Of a stretch of DNA of 22,227 nt, positions 6,127 to 12,761 are shown piece after piece. The translations under genes and the position numbers were made by a program. The stretch lies in IMG/VR virus record IMGVR_UViG_3300045919_000722, positions 1 through 22,227 of that record. One strand, 5' to 3'. Source of the stretch: a virus. The notes under the pieces are model-generated. The model was not told where the DNA came from, did no database searches, and saw nothing but the letters and a program-made list of their open reading frames with translations. How positions within the stretch are numbered: position 1 is the stretch's first letter; the number at the start of each line of letters is the position of its first letter.

Positions 6127-6308
6127 ACACCCCCACTCTGACCCCTGAGGCCGTGCTACGTCTGGCCGATGACATGGCCGGCTATGTCGCCTGCTGCGCC
6201 ACCAACTTCAACTCGCACAACTACGACAGCTACCTGCAGGCTCGAACCAACCTGGAAGATGCGATCGCCTCCTTCTTTGAGAAGATGACGCCTCTGGTGG
6301 GGTCCTAA
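6123..6308 (+). CDS. Small hypothetical protein, 61 aa
   Basis: ATG at 6123 overlaps the stop of the collagen-like gene (ATGA) and has GAGGAAC just upstream. The product is helical and acidic with a central [17 protein letters not shown] stretch, including adjacent cysteines. No signal peptide or TM segment is visible. I recognise no family. Its coupling to the collagen-like gene may mean a related function. Confidence 0.65.
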
Positions 6309-6345
6309 AGAGTTACACTCTTGTTGTGTACAACTGGACCCGGTG

Positions 6346-6354
6346 TGATACAAT
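6346..6354 (+). promoter_or_regulatory. Extended -10 promoter
   Basis: TGA TACAAT at 6346-6354 is identical to the element before the Nudix and HD-hydrolase genes. The small dyad GTTGT/ACAAC lies just upstream (6324-6335). Here about 30 nt separate the box from the ATG at 6385, so this transcript has a short normal leader. Confidence 0.55.
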
Positions 6355-6384
6355 ACTTCTATCGCATCTTACCAAGGGTCCAAA

Positions 6385-6636
6385 ATGATCACCAGCACCA
6401 TCTTCGTCCGCACCGTCAATGCTGACAAGGGCCGCGGCTTCGTTCTCTTGGTCGGTTACGATGCCAAGATCGTCCAGAGCAACGCCATCCAGCAGATCAG
6501 CCTGACGACCGGTACCGAAGCCGAATATGCCGCCGCCATCGCTCGGGTCAAGGCCAACTACAACGCCTCCGAGATCCGGGATGTCACCAACGACGGCATC
6601 AAGCGCAAGATGGAAAAGCAGCGGCTCGGCGCCTAA
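6385..6636 (+). CDS. Small hypothetical protein, 83 aa
   Basis: ATG at 6385 is preceded by AAGGG. The protein starts with beta-rich MITSTIFVRTVN and has a helical, basic C-terminal half (EYAAAIARVKANYNASEIRD, KRKMEKQRLGA), giving a compact alpha/beta pattern. I recognise no family. It is the first gene after a promoter and probably heads a run of tightly packed small genes up to 8190. Confidence 0.7.
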   Translation: MITSTIFVRTVNADKGRGFVLLVGYDAKIVQSNAIQQISLTTGTEAEYAAAIARVKANYNASEIRDVTNDGIKRKMEKQRLGA

Positions 6637-6646
6637 GGAGCACACC

Positions 6647-6847
6647 ATGTCCTGCCAGTGCTACCACATCGGTGGTCCCTTCATCGCTGAGGACCCCGAC
6701 TGCCCTGTTCATGGCCGTGAAGCCCAGCAGGAAGCCGTGAAGCGTGATAGGGTCATCAAGGACCTGGATGCCGCCCTCGACAGCGAGGAGCCTGAGCGCA
6801 TCGAGGCCGAGGCCCGTAACGCCCTCTACTACCTTCGCAGTCTCTAG
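6647..6847 (+). CDS. Small Cys/His protein, possible zinc-binding, 66 aa
   Basis: ATG at 6647 has AAGGAG at the right distance; the frame is open further upstream but has no better start. The N-terminus carries C3-x-C5-Y-H7 and later D-C-P-V-H-G (CPVHG), a Cys/His set that may bind one zinc ion. The rest is a charged helix (REAQQEAVKRDRVIKDLDAALDSEEPERIEAEARNA, in parts). Short C-x-C...CP-x-HG proteins are frequent in phages, but their function is unknown to me. Confidence 0.7.
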   Translation: MSCQCYHIGGPFIAEDPDCPVHGREAQQEAVKRDRVIKDLDAALDSEEPERIEAEARNALYYLRSL

Positions 6848-6856
6848 GAGCCCCGC

Positions 6857-7072
6857 ATGAAGACCCGTGGATTTACCCTCATCGAACTCTTGGTTGTCCT
6901 GGTGGCCATCGCCATCGCCACCACGATCTTCTATCAGCTGGGCTACGGTCACAGCACCGAACATGCCCGAGCCGGCCACTTCGAGTGCAAGGGCGGCTTC
7001 ACCTTCAAGGTGGAGGAGAACGGCGACGCCCGGCCTGCCACCAACACCGAGGTCGCTCAAGCGAAGTGCTGA
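6857..7072 (+). CDS. Type IV prepilin-like protein, 71 aa
   Basis: ATG at 6857 has AGGAG nine bases ahead. Residues 1-5 (MKTRG) form a short basic leader ending in Gly, followed by FTLIELLVVLVAIAIA. This is an exact class III (prepilin) signal: cleavage after G5 by a PilD-type peptidase, Phe at +1 and Glu at +5 (E10), then the hydrophobic assembly helix. The remaining 45 or so residues form a small periplasmic domain with C44 and C71, a possible disulfide, ending in RPATNTEVAQAKC. It is far shorter than a normal major pilin or pseudopilin. The next gene repeats its C-terminal domain. A phage pilin mimic could enter the host type IV pilus or type II secretion machinery; that is inference. Confidence 0.85.
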   Translation: MKTRGFTLIELLVVLVAIAIATTIFYQLGYGHSTEHARAGHFECKGGFTFKVEENGDARPATNTEVAQAKC

Positions 7073-7079
7073 GGTCTAC

Positions 7080-7292
7080 ATGAACAAGTACATCCCTACA
7101 TCCGCTGAAGTGCTGATCATTGTCGCGCTTGCAGCCGGTGCTGCCGTTGCCATCATACGGGCAGCGATACCTACCATGACCGTCCCCAAGGCAAAACTCG
7201 AGTTTCAGTGCAAGAACGGGGTGGCCTTCGTGCTGGATGAGGATGGCGTACGCCCTGCCACCGACCGCGAGGTGGCTTCGGCCAAGTGCTGA
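7080..7292 (+). CDS. TM-anchored paralogue of the prepilin-like protein's C-terminal domain
   Basis: ATG at 7080 (GAGG seven bases ahead) is the sensible start of a frame open further upstream. The 70-residue product has one TM segment (about residues 10-31, AEVLIIVALAAGAAVAII) without a prepilin motif. Its C-terminal domain aligns with that of the preceding gene: F-x-CK-x-G then RPAT-x2-EVA-x-AKC, about 17 identities in 30 positions, with both cysteines kept (C44, C70). The two genes thus arose by duplication, with different membrane anchors. The domain would face the periplasm in both. Function unknown. The stop overlaps the next start (TGATG). Confidence 0.8.
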   Translation: MNKYIPTSAEVLIIVALAAGAAVAIIRAAIPTMTVPKAKLEFQCKNGVAFVLDEDGVRPATDREVASAKC

Positions 7293-7537
7293 TGGTTTCC
7301 AACCCCTCTGAGTTCCGCACCCTCCTGCAGGAGATCTTTGAGGCCTCGCCCCTTCGGGTAGGTGGCACCACCTTCGACGCCGCCGTCACCGACGAGGCCA
7401 TCGAGGAGTTCATCGCCTCCATGGTCAGGTCCTACATGAACGAAGGAGGACCGACCGCCTGCGAGAAGATCGTCGGCGCCTTCTTCGTCGGTCTCATCGA
7501 GAAGCAAGCCAAGGAGAACGCAAATGAAGCCGCTTGA
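7292..7537 (+). CDS. Small hypothetical helical protein, 81 aa
   Basis: ATG at 7292 overlaps the preceding stop, so translation is probably coupled; no separate ribosome-binding site is evident. The protein is mostly helix (EFRTLLQEIFEA, DEAIEEFIASMVRSYM, KIVGAFFVGLIEKQAKENANEAA) with a short central LRVGGTTFDAA strand. The AFFVGLI stretch is too short for a confident TM. I recognise no family. Confidence 0.65.
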   Translation: MVSNPSEFRTLLQEIFEASPLRVGGTTFDAAVTDEAIEEFIASMVRSYMNEGGPTACEKIVGAFFVGLIEKQAKENANEAA

Positions 7538-7916
7538 GTACTACATCACCGTCAATGTCAAGATGCCGACCCGTGACGAGTTCACCGACGTCTTCGTTTA
7601 CAGCCGGGGCAAGGTCGTCTTCCAAGGTCCCTTCCTCGAGTACAAGCCGCAGGCCGAAGGCAACTTCAAGGGCATGCTTGTTGAGAAGTTCCTCAACGAG
7701 GAAGGCTTTAAGAACCAGCGGATTGCCTACGGCGCCGAGGAAGCACGTCTCCGTGCCGAGTTCAAGGCTGACCTCTTTGAGGAGTACGGTGTCACTCGGA
7801 ACCCAAAGTCAGAGCTTGCCTACTCCATGGCAATGGACCATTACAACGGATACGGCTGCAAGCTTCAAGACGCCGTCGACCACTTCGAGCAACTTGTTCC
7901 CCTCTTCAAGGACTGA
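7524..7916 (+). CDS. Hypothetical protein, 130 aa
   Basis: ATG at 7524 follows AAGGAG and overlaps the previous gene by 14 nt. The N-terminal half is beta-rich (YYITVNVKMPTRDEFTDVFVY, in parts; GKVVFQGPF), and the C-terminal half is helical and charged (EEARLRAEFKADLFEEYGV, AVDHFEQLVPLF). No signal peptide or TM. The pattern suggests a small soluble cytoplasmic protein. No family recognised. Confidence 0.7.
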   Translation: MKPLEYYITVNVKMPTRDEFTDVFVYSRGKVVFQGPFLEYKPQAEGNFKGMLVEKFLNEEGFKNQRIAYGAEEARLRAEFKADLFEEYGVTRNPKSELAYSMAMDHYNGYGCKLQDAVDHFEQLVPLFKD

Positions 7917-7920
7917 CACC

Positions 7921-8190
7921 ATGGCTCTCTTCAACATTTTCATCAAGATCCAACGCCCTGACATCTCGGTGGCCGGCCACCTTCTGAAGGAGCCGATGGA
8001 AGGTACGATGGAGGACATCCAGGGCGCCTTCGACGAGATGCAGGAACTGCTCGCCAAGGCCGCCGTCAACCACTTCGTCCTCCACAACGCCGATGACCGC
8101 AGCGCCACCGGCAGCAACGAGGTCCTCATCTGCAAGGCCTTCTACTCCGCCGAGAGCGCCCTCGTTACGATGCGCATCGAGAAGTTCTGA
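7921..8190 (+). CDS. Hypothetical protein, 89 aa
   Basis: ATG at 7921 has AAGGA eight bases ahead and starts four bases after the previous stop; the long frame upstream of it is a shadow. The 89-residue product starts MALFNIFIKIQRPDISVAGH and has a helix (DIQGAFDEMQELLAKAAVNHF) between strands (FVLHNADD, NEVLICKAFY, ALVTMRIEKF), a ferredoxin-like order of elements. No family recognised. It ends the small-gene run that begins at 6385. Confidence 0.68.
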   Translation: MALFNIFIKIQRPDISVAGHLLKEPMEGTMEDIQGAFDEMQELLAKAAVNHFVLHNADDRSATGSNEVLICKAFYSAESALVTMRIEKF

Positions 8191-8206
8191 GCAGGTTACA
8201 ACTTCG

Positions 8207-8236
8207 TTGACACGCCATCCACCAGCGTGATACAAT
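8207..8236 (+). promoter_or_regulatory. Sigma70-type promoter of the HD-hydrolase gene
   Basis: TTGACA (8207-8212), an 18-nt spacer and extended -10 TGA TACAAT (8228-8236) make the best promoter in the window. Six bases after the -10 box comes the ATG at 8243, without a ribosome-binding site, so the transcript probably starts at the start codon, as for the Nudix gene. Confidence 0.75.
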
Positions 8237-8242
8237 GAAGTC

Positions 8243-8902
8243 ATGAACACCCCACACCGCTTCGACAAGCTGCTCATCTCGGCACGGTACTGGCTGCTCG
8301 GTATGGCCGAACATGATCCAGAATACTTCAAGGTCATCGAGGCACTGGAGCTGGGATTGGTCCACCATGATGGCCACCGCAACGGTGGTGATCCCGAGTT
8401 CATCCACCAGCTCGGCATCTTCCACTACCTGCGGACGCTACACAAGCACATCAAGAACCCGAAGACGGTGTACAAGCTCGTGTTTCTGCACGATGCCCTG
8501 GAAGATCCGAACCAGAAGACGAAGGCCTTCATCACGCCGGCAGAGATCGAGGAAGCTTTCGGTACCGCCTTCCTCGTCAAGCTGAAGAAGATGTCGAAGG
8601 AGATCCTCGGTCAGAAGAACCCCGACTTTTCGCTCGATGCAGTCTTCGATGACGAGGACACCAGCGTCGCCAAGGGCGGTGACCGTGTCGACAATGTCAC
8701 CAGCATGGTCGGCGTCTTCAAGCGGTCTCGGTTGGAACGCTACGTCAAGGAGACGATGGAGGAGTTCCTACCCAGGCTGAAGAAGGCCCGTCGGAAGTTT
8801 GCCTCGCAGGAAGCCATCTACGAGAACATCAAGATGGAGCTCATCGGCACCATCACCCTGATCGGCCACATCCTGGAAGGATACGAACCACATGAAGCTT
8901 GA
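8243..8902 (+). CDS. HD-domain (p)ppGpp hydrolase-like protein (SpoT/MESH1 type)
   Basis: The 219-residue protein carries the full set of RelA/SpoT hydrolase-domain signatures: HDGHRNGG (H42 region, equivalent to H-x-G-Q-x-R-x2-G), FIHQLGI (H55), HDALED (H83-D84 and E87-D88) and KGGDRVDN (D147, N151). In SpoT and MESH1 these residues bind Mn2+ and remove the 3'-pyrophosphate of ppGpp. There is no synthetase domain, so it resembles a small alarmone hydrolase. Its likely effect is to lower ppGpp and blunt the host stringent response during infection; hydrolysis of another nucleotide is possible. It heads an operon with overlapping starts reaching the bactofilin gene, and the mRNA is probably leaderless. 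Confidence 0.88.
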   Translation: MNTPHRFDKLLISARYWLLGMAEHDPEYFKVIEALELGLVHHDGHRNGGDPEFIHQLGIFHYLRTLHKHIKNPKTVYKLVFLHDALEDPNQKTKAFITPAEIEEAFGTAFLVKLKKMSKEILGQKNPDFSLDAVFDDEDTSVAKGGDRVDNVTSMVGVFKRSRLERYVKETMEEFLPRLKKARRKFASQEAIYENIKMELIGTITLIGHILEGYEPHEA

Positions 8903-9104
8903 TCCCATCTGTACGGCACCTTGCGTGCCGCCTTGCCAGAACCTGGCGACCTTCAAGCTCCTGAACTTCCGGTCACGGTCGTTCCTCGGTGAGAACTGCG
9001 ACCTGCACCTCTCGACCCTGCTGAGCAAGGCCTACAACGGCGATTATGACAAGGCACCCCTCGATGTGCCGGTGGAGGAGACCCCTGATGCCACAAACCC
9101 CTGA
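8892..9104 (+). CDS. Small Cys-rich N-terminus protein, 70 aa
   Basis: ATG at 8892 lies inside the end of the HD gene (11-nt overlap), with AAGGA upstream. The N-terminus PICTAPCVPPCQNLATF has three closely spaced cysteines, followed by FRSRSFLGENCDLHLSTLLSKAYNGDYDKA. Three or four Cys may bind a metal. The C-terminus is acidic. I recognise no family. Confidence 0.6.
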   Translation: MKLDPICTAPCVPPCQNLATFKLLNFRSRSFLGENCDLHLSTLLSKAYNGDYDKAPLDVPVEETPDATNP

Positions 9105-9276
9105 GCAGACCGCCGTCGAGTTCGAGAAGCTCTTCTCTCGGCCCCGCTTCTACTTCCACACCTCTGACGAGCGGCAGTGGGAGATCGACAAGGAGCTTGG
9201 TATTCTCGATGTCGAGGTGGATTCCAACAACTTGACGCAGGCCATGATTCGTCGCTACTCGGAGTACTTCAAGTGA
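9088..9276 (+). CDS. Small hypothetical protein, 62 aa
   Basis: ATG at 9088 has GGAGGAG nine bases ahead, a near-perfect site, and overlaps the previous gene by 17 nt. The product starts MPQTPEQTAVEFEKLFSRPR and ends AMIRRYSEYFK; it is helical and charged, with no TM or cysteine. No family recognised. Its stop overlaps the GTG of the next gene (GTGA). Confidence 0.68.
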   Translation: MPQTPEQTAVEFEKLFSRPRFYFHTSDERQWEIDKELGILDVEVDSNNLTQAMIRRYSEYFK

Positions 9277-9584
9277 GCTCAGATGCTCAATGGGCCCAGC
9301 GCCCCTTCTCAGTGGTGGTGTTGATCGACAGCCAAAAGTACTGGACCACCGAGGAGCCGACGATGCTGACGCCCGAGGCCGCTCAGGGGCTACTGGATAG
9401 GACGCGCGGCATGATCGATGAGAAGGTCATGCTGTACCAGATCGGTGGCTACAAGGTGCCGGGGCTCTCGCTCTACCGCCGGTGGCCGCAGGCCCAATAC
9501 ATCGATGCGCAGGCCATTATCTCGGCACATGCTCTTTCACGTAACGTCGTCACCGTTGCCTTGGTACCGGAGCAGGTCAAGTGA
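9273..9584 (+). CDS. Hypothetical protein, 103 aa
   Basis: GTG at 9273 is preferred because GGAG (9261-9264) sits nine bases ahead and the GTGA overlap matches neighbouring junctions; ATG at 9363 (MLTPEAA) would give a 73-residue form. The sequence has a beta-rich start (FSVVVLIDSQ), a helix (EAAQGLLDRTRGMIDEKV), then VPGLSLYRRWPQAQYIDAQ and a C-terminal strand (NVVTVALVPEQV). No family recognised. It immediately precedes DHFR with a GTGA overlap. Confidence 0.65.
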   Translation: MSSDAQWAQRPFSVVVLIDSQKYWTTEEPTMLTPEAAQGLLDRTRGMIDEKVMLYQIGGYKVPGLSLYRRWPQAQYIDAQAIISAHALSRNVVTVALVPEQVK

Positions 9585-10162
9585 TCAACCTCATCATAGC
9601 CGTCGATCAAGGCAACGCCATCGGTTGGTCTGACGGCCGTCTTGCCTACCCAGGTCTCAAGCAGGACATGGCCCGCTTCAAGGAGCTAACTACCAACTCA
9701 ACGGTGGTTATGGGTCGCAGCACCTACCTCTCGCTTGGTCGTCCTGCCGGCCTGCCCAACCGCCGCAACATCGTCCTTACCCGCAAGCCCTACAGTGAGG
9801 TGCGTGGCACCATTTCCAGCGAGGTCGAGATTATTTCCAGCCTGGACTGGGTGGCCCAACATGCCGCCGCCTCCAAGCTCACCACCTCCATCATTGGCCG
9901 CCAGACAGGTGACATCTGGATCATCGGTGGCGCCAGCGTCTACGACGAGGCCCTGAAGAAGGGTATCGTTGACGAGATCTACCTGACGCTGGTTCACGCC
10001 GTCAGCGAGGCCGATGTGCGGATGGAGACGGACCTGGCCTCCTGGCGCCACTTCATCATCACCGAGAAGAAGCAAGGTCGCATCTGGGCCGGCATCCCCA
10101 CCTCTCGCCAGTGGGACGGTGAGGTCGAGACTTCCTACGTCAACCTCATCAAGCACCCGTGA
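9581..10162 (+). CDS. folA: Dihydrofolate reductase
   Basis: GTG at 9581 overlaps the preceding stop; GGAG upstream supports it. The 193-residue protein has the DHFR fold order: MINLIIAVDQGNAIGW, then LKQDMARFK with D29 equivalent to the catalytic Asp27 of E. coli, VVMGRSTYLSLGRP for NADPH binding, LPNRRNIVLTR, and IWIIGGASVYDEAL, the second conserved cofactor and substrate segment. It reduces dihydrofolate to tetrahydrofolate with NADPH, supporting thymidylate synthesis during phage replication. A somewhat long insert (about residues 85-110, WVAQHAAASKLTTSIIGRQT) precedes the GGA motif compared with E. coli (159 aa). No thymidylate synthase is in the window. Confidence 0.93.
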   Translation: MINLIIAVDQGNAIGWSDGRLAYPGLKQDMARFKELTTNSTVVMGRSTYLSLGRPAGLPNRRNIVLTRKPYSEVRGTISSEVEIISSLDWVAQHAAASKLTTSIIGRQTGDIWIIGGASVYDEALKKGIVDEIYLTLVHAVSEADVRMETDLASWRHFIITEKKQGRIWAGIPTSRQWDGEVETSYVNLIKHP

Positions 10163-10302
10163 AGATACTTCCACTGCTGCTGTCGGTCTCCTTCGGCACC
10201 TACCTTTCCATGCAGTTCGAGGACCCCGTCCTTTCGATGGTCTTCTGTGCCGTCGTCGGCCTGCTGACCGGCTTCCTCTTCTACACATCACCACGCAAAT
10301 GA
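10159..10302 (+). CDS. Small two-TM membrane protein, 47 aa
   Basis: GTG at 10159 overlaps the DHFR stop (GTGA), and the stop overlaps the bactofilin ATG (ATGA), so the frame fills the gap exactly. The product MKILPLLLSVSFGTYLSMQF continues to a second hydrophobic stretch (SMVFCAVVGLLTGFLFY) and a basic SPRK end. Two TM segments joined by an acidic turn (EDP). No ribosome-binding site is visible, so translation is probably coupled. It could be a membrane anchor for the adjacent bactofilin, or a small holin-like protein; neither is shown. Confidence 0.6.
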   Translation: MKILPLLLSVSFGTYLSMQFEDPVLSMVFCAVVGLLTGFLFYTSPRK

Positions 10303-10703
10303 AGCTCTTCAAGTCCAAAGGCTTTGACACCATCATCGGTGCCAACCTCGTTGTCAACGGCGATGTCATCCTGCACGGCACGACCGTCGTTGACGGCTTC
10401 ATCGACGGCTGCATGGTCCACAAGGACCCCAACGCCGCAGCCGAGAGCACGACGATCCTCATCGTCAACAAGAAGGCTACCGTCAGGGTTACCCATGATG
10501 TCACCACGGATGTCCTGGAGGTCGCTGGTGACCTCATTGCCGGCACGGTGGATGCCCATACCCTCGTCGTCAAGGACGGTGGCAGCATCACCGCTGCAGA
10601 GATCGCATACGGTACCCTTCGGGTAGAAGGTGCGGGCAAGGTGGAAGGCAGCCTCAGGCAGCGTGACACGCCTCAGACCAAGGCCGCCGGAGGCCCATTG
10701 TAA
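10299..10703 (+). CDS. Bactofilin (polymer-forming cytoskeletal protein)
   Basis: ATG at 10299 gives a 134-residue protein, a usual bactofilin length. After a short MKLFKSKGF start, residues 10-118 show the right-handed beta-helix pattern of short repeats with hydrophobic and Gly positions: TIIGANLVVNGDVILHGTTV, VDGFIDGCMV, LEVAGDLIAGTVDAHTLVV, GSITAAEIAYGTLRVEGAGK. Bactofilins polymerise without nucleotide into filaments that organise cell-wall enzymes, stalks and chromosome-segregation proteins in bacteria. The C-terminus (RQRDTPQTKAAGGPL) is a short disordered tail. It lies in an operon with a two-TM protein directly upstream. A phage copy may interfere with host cell shape or scaffold a phage structure. 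Confidence 0.82.
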   Translation: MKLFKSKGFDTIIGANLVVNGDVILHGTTVVDGFIDGCMVHKDPNAAAESTTILIVNKKATVRVTHDVTTDVLEVAGDLIAGTVDAHTLVVKDGGSITAAEIAYGTLRVEGAGKVEGSLRQRDTPQTKAAGGPL

Positions 10704-10800
10704 CCTACAACATCTCACAACTTCTCTCACCGGGTAGTAGAATGACTATCTGGCAGCGTAAATACACCGTAACATCCAGCACCCATAAGGAAGCAACCAG
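10704..10800 (+). promoter_or_regulatory. Promoter region of the PrkA-YeaH-SpoVR cassette
   Basis: The gap holds TAGAAT at 10738-10743 as a possible -10 box with a weak -35. CGTAAATAC at 10757-10765 resembles the TAGTAAATA sites at 1351 and 4609 and, loosely, the T4 late box TATAAATA. AAGGA at 10788-10792 is the ribosome-binding site for the ATG at 10801. I see no strong terminator for the bactofilin operon. Confidence 0.4.
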
Positions 10801-12759
10801 ATGAACGCCCTCTCCGCACTTTCGGCCACTTTCGCCAGTCGCTTTGCACAACCGGAGATCATGTCTCTGGAAGACTACCTGCAGCGCTGCAAGGCCGACC
10901 CGCTGGCCTACGCTACTGCCGCCGAGCGCATGGTCGCCGCCATTGGTCAGCCCATCGTCATCGACACCAGCGAAGATGCCCGACTGTCACGCATCCACTC
11001 CAACAAGAAGATCCGGGTCTACCCGTCCTTCAGCGACTTCTTTGGTGCTGAAGATGCCGTCGAGCGCATCGCCGCCTACTTCCGCAACAGCGCCGCGGGT
11101 CTCGAAGAGAGCAAGCAGATCCTGTACCTCAAGGGCCCCGTCGGTGGTGGCAAGTCCTCCCTGGCAGAGCGCCTGAAGGCGCTGATGCAGAATGCCGCCA
11201 TCTATGTCCTCTACGACGACAGCGAGAAGGACCCCGAGCGCAAGATGTCGCCGGTGTTGGACAGTCCGCTGGGCCTCTTCAACGCCTTTGAGCACGCCGA
11301 CCTGCTCGAGACGACCTACGGCATCCCCCGCCGCTACCTCAGCACCGTCATGTCTGGCTGGGCCCAGCAGAAGCTGCAGGAGTTCGGCGGCGACATCACC
11401 AAGTTCAAGGTCATCAAGGTCTTCCCGAACAAGGACAGCCAGCTCGGCATCATGAAGGTTGAGCCGGGCGACGAGAACAACCAGGACGTCTCGGTGCTCA
11501 TCGGCAAGACCGACATCCGCAAGCTCGAGAAGTTCCCGCAGAACCACCCGTACTCGTACAGCTACAGCGGCGGCCTGAACCGCACCAACCAGGGCCTGAT
11601 GGACTTTGCCGAGATGTTCAAGGCCAACATCAAGACGCTGAACCCGCTGCTGATGGCCACCCAGGAACACAACTACCAGGGCACCGAAGCCATCCCCGCC
11701 ATGCCGTACACCGGCATCATCATGGCCCACTCCAACGAGAGCGAGTGGTTCAACTTCCGCAACAACAAGACCAACGAGGCCTTCCTGGACCGGGTCTACA
11801 TCGTCGATGTGCCGTATTGCCTGCGCACCGATGAAGAGATCCGCATCTACGAGAAGATGCTGGGCGGCTCCAGCCTGTCGACGGCGCCGTGCGCCCCTGG
11901 CACCCTGAAGATGCTGGCGCAGTGGTCGATCCTGACCCGCCTGAAGAAGCCCGACAACAGCACGATCTATGCCAAGCTGCGGGTCTACAACGGCGACAAT
12001 GTCAAGGACACGATGCCCAACGCCAAGCCGTTCGAGGAGTACAAGGCCCTGGCCGGCAACGACGAAGGCATGAAGGGCATGTCCACCCGCTTCGCCTTCA
12101 AGGTCCTCTCGGCCACCTTCGACCTTCGCCCTGAAGAGCGTCAGGCCAACCCGATCGACCTGATGTATGTCATCGAGGAGGCCGTCCGCAAGGAGAACCT
12201 GCCGAAGGAGATGACGGACGAGTACCTGGCCTTCATCAAGGACCACCTGCAGCCGAAGTACTTCGAGTTCCTGGAGAAGGAGCTGCGCACGGCGTACCTC
12301 GAGAGCTACAGCTCGTTCGGCCAGAACATGTTCGACCGCTACGTCCTCTTCGCTGCCAGCTGGATCGACGACGAGCAGTGTCGTGACCCTGAGACCCACA
12401 CCCTGCTGGACCGTGACAACCTCAATCGCAAGCTCGAGGAGATCGAGAAGGCGGCCGGCATCACCAATGCCAAGGACTTCCGGAACGAGATCGTCCACTA
12501 TGTCCTGCGCCACAAGGCCAAGCACGAGGGCAAGTCGCCCCGTTGGGACCAGTACGAGAAGATGAAGACGGTCATCGAGAAGCGCATGTTCTCGGCCACC
12601 GAGCAGATCATGCCGGTCATCGCCTTCGGCCCGAAGCAGGACAAGGACACGGAAGAGAAGCACCGTGGCTTCGTCGAGCGCATGGTCGCCAAGGGCTACA
12701 CGGAAGCCCAGATCAAGATCCTCGTCAGCTGGTTCACCTCGAACCGTAAGAGCAGCTGA
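10801..12759 (+). CDS. prkA: PrkA/YeaG-type AAA+ serine protein kinase
   Basis: The 652-residue protein matches the length (about 640) and order of PrkA/YeaG. It has an N-terminal helical part, a Walker A motif GPVGGGKSS (residues 112-120) in LYLKGPVGGGKSSLAERL, the central ATPase segment with MPYTGIIMAHSNESEW, FRNNKTNEAFLDRVYIVDVP, and the C-terminal PrkA domain (ATFDLRPEERQANPIDLMYV, LHDHLQ-like helices). PrkA proteins are AAA+-fused kinases tied to sporulation in Bacillus and, as YeaG, to stationary-phase and nitrogen-starvation responses in E. coli. The downstream genes include YeaH and SpoVR, the conserved partners. All signature blocks are intact, so the protein is probably active. Its phage role is unknown. 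Confidence 0.95.
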   Translation: MNALSALSATFASRFAQPEIMSLEDYLQRCKADPLAYATAAERMVAAIGQPIVIDTSEDARLSRIHSNKKIRVYPSFSDFFGAEDAVERIAAYFRNSAAGLEESKQILYLKGPVGGGKSSLAERLKALMQNAAIYVLYDDSEKDPERKMSPVLDSPLGLFNAFEHADLLETTYGIPRRYLSTVMSGWAQQKLQEFGGDITKFKVIKVFPNKDSQLGIMKVEPGDENNQDVSVLIGKTDIRKLEKFPQNHPYSYSYSGGLNRTNQGLMDFAEMFKANIKTLNPLLMATQEHNYQGTEAIPAMPYTGIIMAHSNESEWFNFRNNKTNEAFLDRVYIVDVPYCLRTDEEIRIYEKMLGGSSLSTAPCAPGTLKMLAQWSILTRLKKPDNSTIYAKLRVYNGDNVKDTMPNAKPFEEYKALAGNDEGMKGMSTRFAFKVLSATFDLRPEERQANPIDLMYVIEEAVRKENLPKEMTDEYLAFIKDHLQPKYFEFLEKELRTAYLESYSSFGQNMFDRYVLFAASWIDDEQCRDPETHTLLDRDNLNRKLEEIEKAAGITNAKDFRNEIVHYVLRHKAKHEGKSPRWDQYEKMKTVIEKRMFSATEQIMPVIAFGPKQDKDTEEKHRGFVERMVAKGYTEAQIKILVSWFTSNRKSS

Positions 12760-12761
12760 TC

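Noticed and set aside
10987-12663. 558-codon minus-strand frame opposite prkA, and a 380-codon one (14951-16093) opposite spoVR
   Set aside because: Both are antisense shadows of genes with strong third-position GC bias, have repetitive Val/Leu/Asp composition and no family motifs.
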